A DNA stretch of 64,000 nucleotides from CAMCQY01 sp044370415 (GCA_044370415.1 JBILVO010000004.1:7908-71907); one strand, 5' to 3'. Positions 50,917 through 60,311 are shown, counted from the first letter of the stretch. Numbers and translations: made by a program. The notes: a model not told the origin generated them from the letters alone.

Positions 50917-53112
50917 ATGGACGCACAGCTGGGTTCATCGTCGATTCGCCATCACACCCTGCCGCTCGCGCCGGCGCAGGTGATCGCGCTGGGCCTCGTC
51001 GCAGCGTCGATCGGCTGGGCCGTGTGGCTGCTGCGCGACAGGCCGGCCAGCGAGGAGGTCGAGCTGCTCGCCGGGATGGTGCTGCCGTCGTCGGAGATGG
51101 CCATCATGGAGGCCGCCTTCGACCGGGCACAGCTCGGCGACCACCGCACCGAGGGCGGCCGGGTGTGGGTGCCGCGTAGCCGGCAGAGCGCCTACATGCG
51201 GGCGTTGGTCGATGCCGAGGCGTTGCCGCGCGAGTTCGGCGGCAGCCTCCGCCGCGCCCTCGAGAAGAACAGTCCGTGGCAGAGCAGGGCGGTGCAGGAC
51301 GAGCTGCTGCGGGTGGCGACCCAGGAGGAGCTGTCGCTGGTGATCTGTTCGATGCCCGGCATCGAGCGGGCGGCCGTGCTCTACGACACGGAGAGCCGCG
51401 GCGGGTTTGACGGCACCGGCCACGGTCAGCCCGCCAAGACGGCGAGCGTGAACGTGCGCACCCAGCCCGACACCGAGCTCGATCCGGCGCGGGTGCAGGC
51501 GATCCGCGTGCTGGTGAGCTCGTCGATCGCGGGGCTGACGCCCGAGCGGGTCGCGGTCACGGACCTGCGCAGCGGCCGCGTCCACGCGGGACCGCTCGAC
51601 GCCGACGCCGACCGTGAGTCGGCCGCGGCGGCGGCCGATCCGGCGCTGGCCCGCCGGATCGCCCACGAGCGGCACCTGGCCGCGAAGGTGCGGCAGGCGA
51701 TCTCCTTCATCAAGGGGGCCGCCGTCGACGTCACCGTGGAGTTCGCCGGGCCCGAGAGCGATGCGGCGCCGGTGCCGCCCGCACCGGCCGTGGTCGACGT
51801 CCGCGGCGCCGTGCCGCTCCAGAGGGCCGCCGACGCCAACGCCCCCGCCGAGATCCAGCCGGCGGCGCCGGTGGCAGCAGTGCCGCCGCCCGCGGCCGCT
51901 CCGCGGGCGACCCCGGAGCCGCCCGATGCGGCCCCGAACGCCATCTTCGTCTCGATCGCCGTGCCCGAGAGCTACTTCCAGGCCGCTTGCCGCGCCGCCG
52001 CCGAACGGGCGGGGCAGCCGCTGCTCCAGCCGCTCGCCATCGAGACCCAGGAGACCGAACGGATCCGTCAGCACGTACTCGCGCTGCTGCCGGCGACCCG
52101 CGATCCCGCCCGCCGCCGCGTCGTCGTCACCGGGTTTCCGATCGGGGGGCCGCTCGCCGGCCGTCGCGACCAGCCATCGCGTGCCGCCAGCTCCGCCGTC
52201 GACGGCGGCAGCCGCGACAAGGCGTCGCCGGCGAGCCTCGAAGAGGTCGTCGCGCTGGTCGCCGCCGGCCGCTTCGACGAGGTGCCGCGGCAGATCTGGC
52301 TGGCGACCATGAGCGTGAGCGTCGGCCTGCTGGCGGCCCTGCTGTGGATGCTCGGCGGGCGCGCCGACTCCTCCGGAGACAGCGGGATGCACGCCCGTCG
52401 TGCCCCGCCGCGGATCGACTGGTCGGCGGCGGGCGATCCGCACGAAGAAGGACATGCGACGCAGGAACGCCCCGGCATCGCGCGGGCAGCGACTCTGCTC
52501 CTCTGCCTGACTCTCTCGGCCGGCACCGTGCGGGCTGCCGGCGCCGACCCGGTGCCGCCGTCGCCGGAGTCGGTCCTGCCCGAGCCGGACGCAGCCCCGC
52601 AGTCCGAGCCGACCGCCCGCGGCGCGGAGTCCGCGACGCCGCGATCGGTGGCGCACCGCCATGCGGGGCCGGCCCCCCAGGTGCTGCCGGCCTTGCCGCT
52701 CGACGGATCAAGGGGCTCCGCGGGAGACGATCCCGTCGCCGCTTCCCCGCGGATCGGCGACTGGAAACTGCTCGCCGTGATCGTCGCCGCCTTTGCCGCG
52801 GTCGGCGTCGCCTCGCGGCTGTCGCGGCGCAAGACGGCGACACTGCCGCCCGACGTGTTCGAAGTGCTCGGGACGGCACCACTCGCCGGACAGCACGCGG
52901 TGCGGATCGTGCGGTTCGGCCCCAAGACGCTCCTCATCGGCGTGTCCACGGGCGGCTGCCAGACCCTCGCCGAGATCTCGGATCCGCAGGCCACGGCCTG
53001 CATCGCCGCAGCCTGCCGCGGCAGTCATCCGCCCCTGCGGGCCGCCGCGCGGAGCGATCAACGGCCCGCACCGCCGCCGGCGACGCCGCGGACCGGCCGG
53101 GAGGCCGCATGA
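50917..53112 (+). CDS. fliF-fliO: FliF-FliO fused frame: MS-ring protein joined to export-gate FliO
   Basis: The open frame is 731 residues without an internal stop. Residues 1-480 are FliF-like: helix 1 (about 17-40), the ring-building motif with VWVPRSRQSAYMRAL, then MPGIERAAVLYDTES and LVSSSIAGLTPERVAVTDL. The planctomycete-type SIAVPESYFQAACR and IRQHVLALLP tract and helix 2 (460-482) follow. The cytoplasmic tail that binds FliG is missing. Residues 521-540 look like a signal peptide (LLLCLTLSAGTVRA). Residues 616-705 are FliO-like: WKLLAVIVAAFAAVGVASRL, then LGTAPLAGQHAVRIVRFG. An internal ATG at 52387 with GGAG upstream could start a separate FliO. The stop overlaps fliP. Confidence 0.82.
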   Translation: MDAQLGSSSIRHHTLPLAPAQVIALGLVAASIGWAVWLLRDRPASEEVELLAGMVLPSSEMAIMEAAFDRAQLGDHRTEGGRVWVPRSRQSAYMRALVDAEALPREFGGSLRRALEKNSPWQSRAVQDELLRVATQEELSLVICSMPGIERAAVLYDTESRGGFDGTGHGQPAKTASVNVRTQPDTELDPARVQAIRVLVSSSIAGLTPERVAVTDLRSGRVHAGPLDADADRESAAAAADPALARRIAHERHLAAKVRQAISFIKGAAVDVTVEFAGPESDAAPVPPAPAVVDVRGAVPLQRAADANAPAEIQPAAPVAAVPPPAAAPRATPEPPDAAPNAIFVSIAVPESYFQAACRAAAERAGQPLLQPLAIETQETERIRQHVLALLPATRDPARRRVVVTGFPIGGPLAGRRDQPSRAASSAVDGGSRDKASPASLEEVVALVAAGRFDEVPRQIWLATMSVSVGLLAALLWMLGGRADSSGDSGMHARRAPPRIDWSAAGDPHEEGHATQERPGIARAATLLLCLTLSAGTVRAAGADPVPPSPESVLPEPDAAPQSEPTARGAESATPRSVAHRHAGPAPQVLPALPLDGSRGSAGDDPVAASPRIGDWKLLAVIVAAFAAVGVASRLSRRKTATLPPDVFEVLGTAPLAGQHAVRIVRFGPKTLLIGVSTGGCQTLAEISDPQATACIAAACRGSHPPLRAAARSDQRPAPPPATPRTGREAA

Positions 53113-54008
53113 GGCGGGCCATGCGGCTCGGCGTCGTCCGCGCGACCGCGGCCGCACTGCTGGCGGCATGCGTCCTGGCATCGGCCTGCGCGGAGGAGCC
53201 GGCCGCGACGGCGGTGGAGCCGGCGTCGCTCCGCCTGATCCCGGCGACGGGCGAGCCCGCGGTCGCGGGGACGGCCGCGCCGCAGCCCGCGCGTCCGCAG
53301 GGTGAGGCAGGAGAAGCCGCGGCACTGGCGGTGCGGCTGCTCGGCACCCGCTCGCTCGACACGCTCCTCCCGGCGCTGCTGATGTTCGGCGTGGCGAGCC
53401 TGGCGCCCGCCGTGCTCCTGATGACCACGTGCTTCGTGCGGATCTCGATCGTGCTGGCGCTCGTCCGCCAGGGTCTCGGCACGGCGCAGCTGCCGTCGAA
53501 CCAGATCCTCACGTCGCTGGCCCTCTTCCTCTCGGCGCTGGTCATGTGGCCGGTCTGGACCGCCGCCTACCGCGACGGCATCGAGCCCTACCAGCAGGGC
53601 AGGATCGAACTGGCCGCGGCATACGACCGGGGGAGCCTGCCGGTGCGCCGCTGGATGGCGGCGCAGATCGAGCAAGCGGGCAACCGAGACACGATGCTCT
53701 TCTTCCTCGCGCGGCATCCCTCGGCGCCCACCCGCGTGGCGACCTACGACGACGTGCCGGTCGAGACGCTGCTGCCCGCGTTCCTCGTGAGCGAGCTGAA
53801 GACCTCCTTCGCCATCGGCTTCCGGATCCTGCTGCCGTTCCTGGTGCTCGACGTGCTCGTGGCGACGCTCGTGGTGTCGACCGGGCTGGTCATGCTGCCG
53901 CCGACACTGGTGTCGCTGCCGCTGAAGCTGCTGGTGTTCGTGGCCGCGGACGGCTGGTCTCTGGTGGTGCGGTCGCTGCTCGACGGGATGCGGCAGGCGA
54001 CCTCGTGA
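53109..54008 (+). CDS. fliP: Flagellar-type export gate protein FliP
   Basis: The protein is 299 residues. A cleavable signal is followed by a variable linker and then four helices. The signatures are SLAPAVLLMTTCFVRISIVL, RQGLGTAQLPSNQILTSLAL, PAFLVSELKTSFAIGFRI and LPPTLVSLPLKLLVFVAADG. These match FliP, the core pore subunit that assembles as a pentamer with FliQ and FliR. Pore-forming segments look intact. It overlaps the preceding frame by ATGA. Confidence 0.94.
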   Translation: MRRAMRLGVVRATAAALLAACVLASACAEEPAATAVEPASLRLIPATGEPAVAGTAAPQPARPQGEAGEAAALAVRLLGTRSLDTLLPALLMFGVASLAPAVLLMTTCFVRISIVLALVRQGLGTAQLPSNQILTSLALFLSALVMWPVWTAAYRDGIEPYQQGRIELAAAYDRGSLPVRRWMAAQIEQAGNRDTMLFFLARHPSAPTRVATYDDVPVETLLPAFLVSELKTSFAIGFRILLPFLVLDVLVATLVVSTGLVMLPPTLVSLPLKLLVFVAADGWSLVVRSLLDGMRQATS

Positions 54009-54039
54009 CCCCGCGACACCCCCGGCCCGGGAGGGTCCG

Positions 54040-54291
54040 ATGAACGACGGCGAACTCGTGGAACTCGTCAGGCAGGCGATCCTGTCGGGCCTGATCGTGA
54101 TCGCGCCGGTGCTCTGCGCGGGCTTCGCGGTGGCCACGGTCGTCGGACTCGTCCAGGCGGCGACCGGCGTCCACGAACCGCTCGTCGGCTTCGTGCCGCG
54201 GCTGGTGGCCATGGCCGCCACGCTCCTGATCACGATGCCCTGGATGGTCGAGCGGCTCGCCGACATGTTCCGCACCGCGGCGGGGCCGTGA
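54040..54291 (+). CDS. fliQ: Flagellar-type export gate protein FliQ
   Basis: The protein is 83 residues, close to the standard 89. Two helices are present: LSGLIVIAPVLCAGFAVATV and FVPRLVAMAATLLITMPWMV. VGLVQAATGVHEPLVGFVPR corresponds to the conserved VSIFQAATQINE-type loop, with His-Glu retained. Four copies normally wrap the FliP-FliR core. GGAGGG lies five bases before the ATG. Confidence 0.93.
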   Translation: MNDGELVELVRQAILSGLIVIAPVLCAGFAVATVVGLVQAATGVHEPLVGFVPRLVAMAATLLITMPWMVERLADMFRTAAGP

Positions 54292-54359
54292 TCGCGCCCG
54301 CTCGACGCCTGTCGTCGTATCGATCCACCGAGAGGAGCGGCTGAGCCGCAGCGCCCGTC

Positions 54360-55133
54360 ATGCCCATCACCCCGCTGCCGTCCGCCGACATGCTCGTCGC
54401 CACGGGGGTCTGCCTCCGGATGGTGGCGGCGGTCATCGCCGGCACGCTGCCGATCCTCGAGGGCGCGTCGGTCCGGATCCGGATCGCGCTGGCCGCGGCG
54501 CTGGCCGTCGTCGCCGTGCCCATGGCCTGGCAGGCGCACGCGGTGCACCCGGCTGCGGGGCCGGCGGTCGTGCTGGCCGGGGAGCTGCTCGTGGGCCTGG
54601 TGATGGGCACGGCCGTGGCGGCACTGCTCTCCGCCACCGGCTGGGCCGGGGCGATCCTCGGCAGCGTCTCGGGCCTGTCCTGGTCCGACGACTTCGCCGC
54701 GGCAGGCGATCCGCAGTCGGCGGGCGTCGCCAGGCTGGCGTGGTGGATCGGGCTGGCCGCCTTCGTCGCTGCCGGCGGACAGCTGACCGTCGTCGGGGGC
54801 CTCGTCGACAGCGTGCGCCACCTGCCGGTCGGCACCGTGGGCAGCATGCAGTCGGCCGGGGGCTCGATCCTCGATCTCGCCATCGCCATGCCCGCCATGG
54901 CGATCTCGCTGGCCGTGACGCTGGCGATCCCCGCGCTGGCCGCTGTGCTGGCCTTTCACTTGGCCGCCGTCTTCTGCCTGCGCACGGTGGCGCTGCCGCC
55001 GGGAGCGGGATTCCTGCAGGGAATGGCCGCGGTCGTGCTCCTGGCCGCCGTGTGGCTCGGGCTGCGGACGTGGACGGACGGTGGCGTCGCCATGACGCTC
55101 GGCTCGATCGCCGACTGCTTCGCGCCGAGGTGA
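54360..55133 (+). CDS. fliR: Flagellar-type export gate protein FliR
   Basis: The protein is 257 residues with six hydrophobic segments. Matching points are VCLRMVAAVIAGTLPILEG, GELLVGLVMGTAVAALLSAT, GWAGAILGSVSGLSWSDDF and the final FLQGMAAVVLLAAVWLG. FliR completes the FliP5-Q4-R1 pore. Order and spacing (fliP, fliQ, fliR, flhB) are the canonical ones. A GAGGAG lies about 22 bases upstream of the ATG, too far to be an ideal ribosome-binding site. Confidence 0.92.
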   Translation: MPITPLPSADMLVATGVCLRMVAAVIAGTLPILEGASVRIRIALAAALAVVAVPMAWQAHAVHPAAGPAVVLAGELLVGLVMGTAVAALLSATGWAGAILGSVSGLSWSDDFAAAGDPQSAGVARLAWWIGLAAFVAAGGQLTVVGGLVDSVRHLPVGTVGSMQSAGGSILDLAIAMPAMAISLAVTLAIPALAAVLAFHLAAVFCLRTVALPPGAGFLQGMAAVVLLAAVWLGLRTWTDGGVAMTLGSIADCFAPR

Positions 55134-55137
55134 ATCG

Positions 55138-55935
55138 ATGGGAGACGCGGACGACCGCACGATCCCGGCGACGCCCCGCCGCCGGGAACTGGCCCGTCGG
55201 CAGGGCGGCATGCCGCTGGCGCACCAGCCGGCCTGGGCGGCCGCCGCGGCGACGACCGTGCTGCTGCTGCCGGCCTGGGCGCGGGCCACCTTCCCCGCGG
55301 CGACCGAGATGATGCGGGGGGCACTGACCGCGGCCGTGATCGACGGCGGCTCGGCGGCCCCGCGGGCCGCCCCGGCGGTCCCGTTGGCGATGCTCGTCCC
55401 CACCGCGGCCGTGATCGTCGCGGCCGGTGTCGTCGGCCTGGCGGTGCGGCTGCTGCTCGACGGCGGCGGCTGGAGGCCGTCGCGGGTGGCGCCGTCGCTC
55501 GACAGGATCAGCCTGATCGCGGGGCTCGCGCGGATCTTCTCGGCACGCACCGCCGTCGTCGTGGCGACGAGCGCCGCGGCACTGGCCACCGTGACCGCGG
55601 TCGGGATCCTCTTCGTGGGCCCGCTCGTGGCCGTGCTCGGGGAGCCGGCGGCCGCGGCCGAGCCCGAACTGCTCATGCTTCCCATGCGTCGCGCCCTCGT
55701 CGCCGTCGCGGCCGGGTCTGTGGTGCTGGCCGCCGGCCAATGGATCATGGCGCGGCTGCGTTTCGAGCGTCGCATCCGCATGACCCCGCAGGAATATGCG
55801 GACGAGGCCCGGAGCATGCAGGCGGCGCCGCAGGTGCGGCTGATGCAGCGTCGGGCCGGCGCCACCACCGCCCATCCCCGGCCCGCGGCCGCGGATTCCG
55901 CCGCCGGGCTGCGATCCGCAGCGGCTTCGCGATAG
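55138..55935 (+). CDS. flhB: FlhB transmembrane domain without the self-cleaving C-terminus
   Basis: The protein is 265 residues; full FlhB is about 350-385. The four-helix domain is recognisable, including SLDRISLIAGLARIFSARTA and an amphipathic region after residue 195. The cytoplasmic linker begins at Met215 (MTPQEYADEARSMQAAPQVR), which is the usual position. The NPTH motif and the whole FlhB-C domain, which switch substrate specificity after autocleavage, are absent. The protein ends in a disordered Ala/Ser tail. GAGGTG overlaps the end of fliR. It may hold a constitutively open or substrate-locked gate. Confidence 0.88.
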   Translation: MGDADDRTIPATPRRRELARRQGGMPLAHQPAWAAAAATTVLLLPAWARATFPAATEMMRGALTAAVIDGGSAAPRAAPAVPLAMLVPTAAVIVAAGVVGLAVRLLLDGGGWRPSRVAPSLDRISLIAGLARIFSARTAVVVATSAAALATVTAVGILFVGPLVAVLGEPAAAAEPELLMLPMRRALVAVAAGSVVLAAGQWIMARLRFERRIRMTPQEYADEARSMQAAPQVRLMQRRAGATTAHPRPAAADSAAGLRSAAASR

Positions 55936-56003
55936 AATGTGATGACGCGCGGCTGCGCGGTCCTCAGGGGAGTCTCGTCGAACACCGTCTCGTCGAACCA
56001 TCC

Positions 56004-59000
56004 ATGATCTACACGACCCACACCTGCCGCGGCCTGCTCCGATCCGTCCTCCTGGTTCTGGCGTGCGCGTCGACCTCCATCGGCCAGCCGCCGCCACCTG
56101 GCGGTCCGCCCGGCGCCGCTCCTCCCCCCGCCAGCGAGCCCAACCCGCCGCCCAAGGACGCCAAGCTGGTCGCCGAGGTCTATACGAAGCTCGTCGCGGC
56201 GAAGCCCGTCGATGCCGACACGCTGGCCGCGAAAGTCTCCGACTACCCCGTCTGCCGGCTGCGGCTCTACGTGCCGCCGCAGGTCGGCGAGAAGGGCATC
56301 GTCGGCATCGACCACGGTATCTTCCGGTCGACCGGAAAGGTGAAGTCGATCACGCTGTCGGGCACGAGCGCGGTCTTCCGCTCGCGGCTCAATCAACTGC
56401 TCGCCGACCCCGCGGCCGCGTCGACGAAGAACGGCGAGGCCGGGGTGCGGGTCGTCGACTTCTGGTGCCAGCGGCCGGAGGGCGCGACGACCTACGTGCC
56501 CTACCTGCCGCTGCTGGCGAAGGTGTGGTCCAACGCGTCGGCGGCCGACATTCCCGCCGGCGACACGACGACGCCGGTGCCGGGACTCGTCTGTTACGAC
56601 GACACGCCGGAGATCGCCGAGTGCCAGCAGGCGTTCGACTACTCGCCTCCCGTGTTCAAGAAGGGCATGACCGAGGTCGAGGCTCCGGCGAGCACCGTCA
56701 CCGCACTGGCGGAGGCGATCAAGTCGCACCGCACGCAGTTGGCGGCGGTGGTCACCAAGCTGGCAGCGGACAGGATGACGACCAAGCGCATGCCGAATCT
56801 CGGCGGGTCCCTGATCATGCTCGACTCGACGCACTCGCTCGGCGAGGAGGCGTGCTCGCACGCGGGCACGGCGCCCCGGGTGCTCACAGGAGGCGAGTCG
56901 TTCATCGGACTGTCCCCCGACGTGAAGGAGGGCACGGTAACGCTCCGCCAGAAACTGCCCTTCCCGCTCGGCGCCGGAATCCTGAGGGTGCCGGCGCGAA
57001 TCACGAGCCCCAAGGCGACGATCGACGTCGAGATCTCGAAGGACGGCGAGAATTGGACGCGGCTCTTCCTGCTCGCCGCCGACCGCGGCGGCAGCAAGTG
57101 GGAGGCCGACGCCTCGTATCCCCTACCCAAGTCATTCCGCGGCTCGGCCAAGTTCCAGATCCGCGCCCGTCTCTCTTCGACCGACGAAAAAACCGCCGGC
57201 CTCGACCGCGCGGGCGGGCCGCGATTTCTCGACGCCGTGACACGGCTGCCGCGCACGACAGAACTCCGCGTGGACGACGGTCTCCTGCGGACGGTCTCGT
57301 GCAAGGATCAGGCCGCGGCCGCGGCCAAGCCCTTCTCCCTGCTCATCCAGCCGGAGCGGCTCGACGTGCAGGCGCTGTCGGAACTGCTGCAGGCACGCGA
57401 GGCGGAGAGCGATGTCTACGCTCCGTGCGACCTCGACGAGGCTGCCTGCTCGGCCATCGCAAAACACGACGGCACGCTGCGCTTCTGGTCGCCGGACGAA
57501 TGGCAGCAGCATCCTCCCGCCTGGCTGTCGGCGATGGCGGGCGGAGCGGGCCACCTGGTGTTCGCCGGGCTCGAGCAGCCGGCGCCGGAACTGGCCTCGG
57601 CGCTGGCCCCGGGAAAGAAGGCGCTATCGTTCCCGCTCGCCACAGCGCCAGACATCGAACTCCTGAAGATCCTCGCCACGTGCACCACCCCGCTGTCGCT
57701 GGACGGCATTGTTGATGTGTCCGCAGAGCAGGCCGGTGCGCTGAACGCCTACGCCGGGCCGAAGCTCTCCCTCGCCGCCGCACGAGCCGCCACCACCTCC
57801 GATCCGCCCGGGGCGGCGCTGGCGGCCGCGGTCGTAGCGTCTTCCGGCACGTTCACCATCGGCGGTGCGGCGGCTCCGGACGCCGCCACGCTGGCCATCC
57901 TGGCCGGTGGACAAAAACACCTCGTATTCGACGGGCTGGAAGCCCTCGACGCGGGAGCCGCCAAGACCCTGGCAGCCTCGGGCAACGGACTCGCACTGAC
58001 CGGCCTGGTGTCGTTGCCGCGTGATGCCGCCGACGCGCTCCTCGGCTACCAGGGTCCGCTGCTTTCGCTGCCCAAGCTGAAGCATGTGACATGCAGCGTG
58101 GAAGGGCTGTACCCAGCGAATCAGAAGCCCGTAGTCCGGCTGGCGGCCGCCGTGCGGCAGGCGGCGCTGGAGGTGGGCGACGACGCAAAGGCCCAGGCGG
58201 CCGCGGCGGTGAAGGAACTCGACGCGATCCTCGCCGAAGCGGTGGATCGCGGGCTGTGCTCTGCCAAGGACAAGGAGCGGATCGCCCGGGGTGTGGAGGC
58301 GGCGACGACTTCTCCGGCGGCCATCGTGGACAGGGTCCGCGAAGCGCTCCCGTTGCTGTCCCCGGACACCCGGCTGGGCATGCGGACCGGGCTCCCGCTC
58401 ACCGCCTTCGTCGACGCCCCCGGCGTCTTCGTCCTCGAGTCGCCATCGACGGCCCGCAAGGGCGTGCCCGACAAGGCGTTCTTCGAGACGCTCGCCCAGG
58501 GGCGGAAGCACCTCGATCTCTCCAGCCTCACGTCGCTCGACACCGACATGGCCACGGTGCTGGCGACCACCGAGGGCATCCTGTCGCTCGACGGCCTCAC
58601 CTCCATCACACCGGAGGCGCTCACTGCACTCGCCGCCTACAAGGGTCCGTTCCTCTCCCTCAACGGCCTCAAGGTGCCACAGACAGCGGACGATCTAACC
58701 AAACTGACGGCAGCATTGAAGCCGATCTTCGAGATGGTGCGCGAGGACCGCGCGAGCGCCGGCGGACTCTACGCGATCAACATCTCGGGCATGCGCGACT
58801 ATGTCCTCGAGGCCACCGACTCACTCCCCGAGAAACCGAAGAAGGCCGCCAAGCAGCTCCAGGCCAATTCGGGCTCTCGCGACTGGGCGAGCCAGGCCGG
58901 CCAGCGGGTCAAGGGCAAGGTGCTCGCGCTGCTCGGTCCCGACGTGATCATCGAGACGCCGTTCGGGCCCTCGGACGCGACTTCGATCGGTTCGTTCGTG

Positions 59001-59132
59001 CCGCTCAGCAAGAAGCCACTCATGATGCTGCAGGAGGTGGGTGCGCAGCTCGCCCCCCTGCGGACAAAGGCCAAGTTCGCCGCGGAGAGCGGTCAGGCCG
59101 ACGCCGGGGCGGCCACCCCGGCCGGCAACTAA
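56004..59132 (+). CDS. Large secreted protein with LRR-like repeats
   Basis: The protein is 1042 residues. A signal peptide (LLRSVLLVLACASTSIG) is followed by a Pro-rich linker (QPPPPGGPPGAAPPP). The first half is a beta-rich domain of unknown type. The second half (from about 500) carries repeats of the form LSLDG-L-x2-hydrophobic-x4-A-x2-L: LSLDGIVDVSAEQAGAL, LVFDGLEALDAGAAKTL, LSLDGLTSITPEALTAL, LSLNGLKVP. These are common in planctomycete surface proteins and resemble leucine-rich repeats. It follows the export-gate operon by 68 bp. TAGAAT at 55933 could be a -10 box. Whether it is linked to the gate is unknown. Confidence 0.78.
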   Translation: MIYTTHTCRGLLRSVLLVLACASTSIGQPPPPGGPPGAAPPPASEPNPPPKDAKLVAEVYTKLVAAKPVDADTLAAKVSDYPVCRLRLYVPPQVGEKGIVGIDHGIFRSTGKVKSITLSGTSAVFRSRLNQLLADPAAASTKNGEAGVRVVDFWCQRPEGATTYVPYLPLLAKVWSNASAADIPAGDTTTPVPGLVCYDDTPEIAECQQAFDYSPPVFKKGMTEVEAPASTVTALAEAIKSHRTQLAAVVTKLAADRMTTKRMPNLGGSLIMLDSTHSLGEEACSHAGTAPRVLTGGESFIGLSPDVKEGTVTLRQKLPFPLGAGILRVPARITSPKATIDVEISKDGENWTRLFLLAADRGGSKWEADASYPLPKSFRGSAKFQIRARLSSTDEKTAGLDRAGGPRFLDAVTRLPRTTELRVDDGLLRTVSCKDQAAAAAKPFSLLIQPERLDVQALSELLQAREAESDVYAPCDLDEAACSAIAKHDGTLRFWSPDEWQQHPPAWLSAMAGGAGHLVFAGLEQPAPELASALAPGKKALSFPLATAPDIELLKILATCTTPLSLDGIVDVSAEQAGALNAYAGPKLSLAAARAATTSDPPGAALAAAVVASSGTFTIGGAAAPDAATLAILAGGQKHLVFDGLEALDAGAAKTLAASGNGLALTGLVSLPRDAADALLGYQGPLLSLPKLKHVTCSVEGLYPANQKPVVRLAAAVRQAALEVGDDAKAQAAAAVKELDAILAEAVDRGLCSAKDKERIARGVEAATTSPAAIVDRVREALPLLSPDTRLGMRTGLPLTAFVDAPGVFVLESPSTARKGVPDKAFFETLAQGRKHLDLSSLTSLDTDMATVLATTEGILSLDGLTSITPEALTALAAYKGPFLSLNGLKVPQTADDLTKLTAALKPIFEMVREDRASAGGLYAINISGMRDYVLEATDSLPEKPKKAAKQLQANSGSRDWASQAGQRVKGKVLALLGPDVIIETPFGPSDATSIGSFVPLSKKPLMMLQEVGAQLAPLRTKAKFAAESGQADAGAATPAGN

Positions 59133-59150
59133 GCCGTACCGGGCCGCTGG

Positions 59151-60311
59151 CTACGACGGAGCCGCGTAGCCGTAGCGCTCGATGAACGGCCCCCAGCGCC
59201 GCGAAATTTCCGCGACGATCCGCGGATCGCTGACGTAGGTGTTGGTGCGGTACTGCTTCATCGACCGCGCCGTCTCCTCGAGCGTCGGCCGCACCTGGTC
59301 GAACCCGCCGAGATCGAGCCGCTCGTACGCCTCCGCCAGCCGGGCGACAGGATCGGCGACCAGATCCTCGTAGCGGATCTCGTGCAGCCGGCCGGGCGCG
59401 AGGGCGGCCCGATCACGGTCGAAGGCCGCATACATCTCCTCGAAGGCCGCGAAGACGTAGGGCTCGAGCGTGTCGCCGCGGTCGACCTGCAGGCTCTGCA
59501 CCTCGTGCAGCGATCGCCACAGCCGCATCGTGGAAGAGAACACGACGAACGGATCGCGAACGACGTGCAGGAAGCGGGACTCCGGGTACATCTCCGCGAG
59601 CACGCCGACGCGGGCGGTGTGCGGCGGGCTCTTGAGCACCGGCCGCCGCGGGTCGGCCGCCGCCAGGGCCGCGAGGAACCGCCGCAGGCACCGGCGCCAG
59701 CGATCGAGCTCGGCGGGGGGCAGCCGCGCGAGGTCGAGCGCCTCGGGAACGGCGGGGCTCGTGACGGGAAAGGCCATGCGGCGGTAGGGGGAGGGCGCGC
59801 CCATGTTGAGCAGGGCGAACTCGTCCTCCTGCGGGCGGTCCCAGCCCGCGGCCACGTCGTCCATCGGCCGCTTCGCCGGGATCATCCAGGCGAGGGCCCG
59901 CGTCATGAACCACTCGGTGAGCAGGAAGTGCCCCGGGGCGAAGCACTGGTAGGTGTTGGGGCAGCAGAAGCGGTCGTCGAGCATCAGCAGCTCGTGCAGG
60001 AGCGTGGTGCCCGAACGCCAGTGGCCGATGATGAAGAGGGGCGGCGGCGTGTCGGGGGGCGACCGGAGCCGGCGGCGGAAGCGTGCCGCACAGAGGGTCT
60101 CGGCGGTGGAATTGAACGCCGCGGCTCCCGTGATCGTGGCCATCAGCCCCCACTTGGTCAGGCTCGCGCGGGCATGGTGCTCGGCCACGAGCGGAAGCCA
60201 CACGCCCAGCGGCATGCCGTGCCAGAACCGCGGGCTCCACCAGGGATAGGCATGGAACTTCCGCTCGGCAAGCGGCGCCTCGGCCGCGGAGGAGAGCTTT
60301 GGTGAGGACAC
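59151..60311 (-). CDS. Sulfotransferase-family protein
   Basis: The protein is 386 residues. The PAPS 5'-phosphosulfate loop is PLFIIGHWRSGTTLLHELL and the 3'-phosphate region is FLHVVRDPFVVFSSTMRLW. The N-terminal tract AERKFHAYPWWSPRFWHGM is typical of planctomycete/proteobacterial members. It transfers sulfate from PAPS to a glycan or lipid; the target is unknown. The GTG at 60311 is preferred (GGAAG upstream and family N-terminus); a GTG at 60416 would add 35 residues that read like intergenic sequence. It converges with the LRR-like gene. Confidence 0.88.
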   Translation of the reverse strand: MSSPKLSSAAEAPLAERKFHAYPWWSPRFWHGMPLGVWLPLVAEHHARASLTKWGLMATITGAAAFNSTAETLCAARFRRRLRSPPDTPPPLFIIGHWRSGTTLLHELLMLDDRFCCPNTYQCFAPGHFLLTEWFMTRALAWMIPAKRPMDDVAAGWDRPQEDEFALLNMGAPSPYRRMAFPVTSPAVPEALDLARLPPAELDRWRRCLRRFLAALAAADPRRPVLKSPPHTARVGVLAEMYPESRFLHVVRDPFVVFSSTMRLWRSLHEVQSLQVDRGDTLEPYVFAAFEEMYAAFDRDRAALAPGRLHEIRYEDLVADPVARLAEAYERLDLGGFDQVRPTLEETARSMKQYRTNTYVSDPRIVAEISRRWGPFIERYGYAAPS

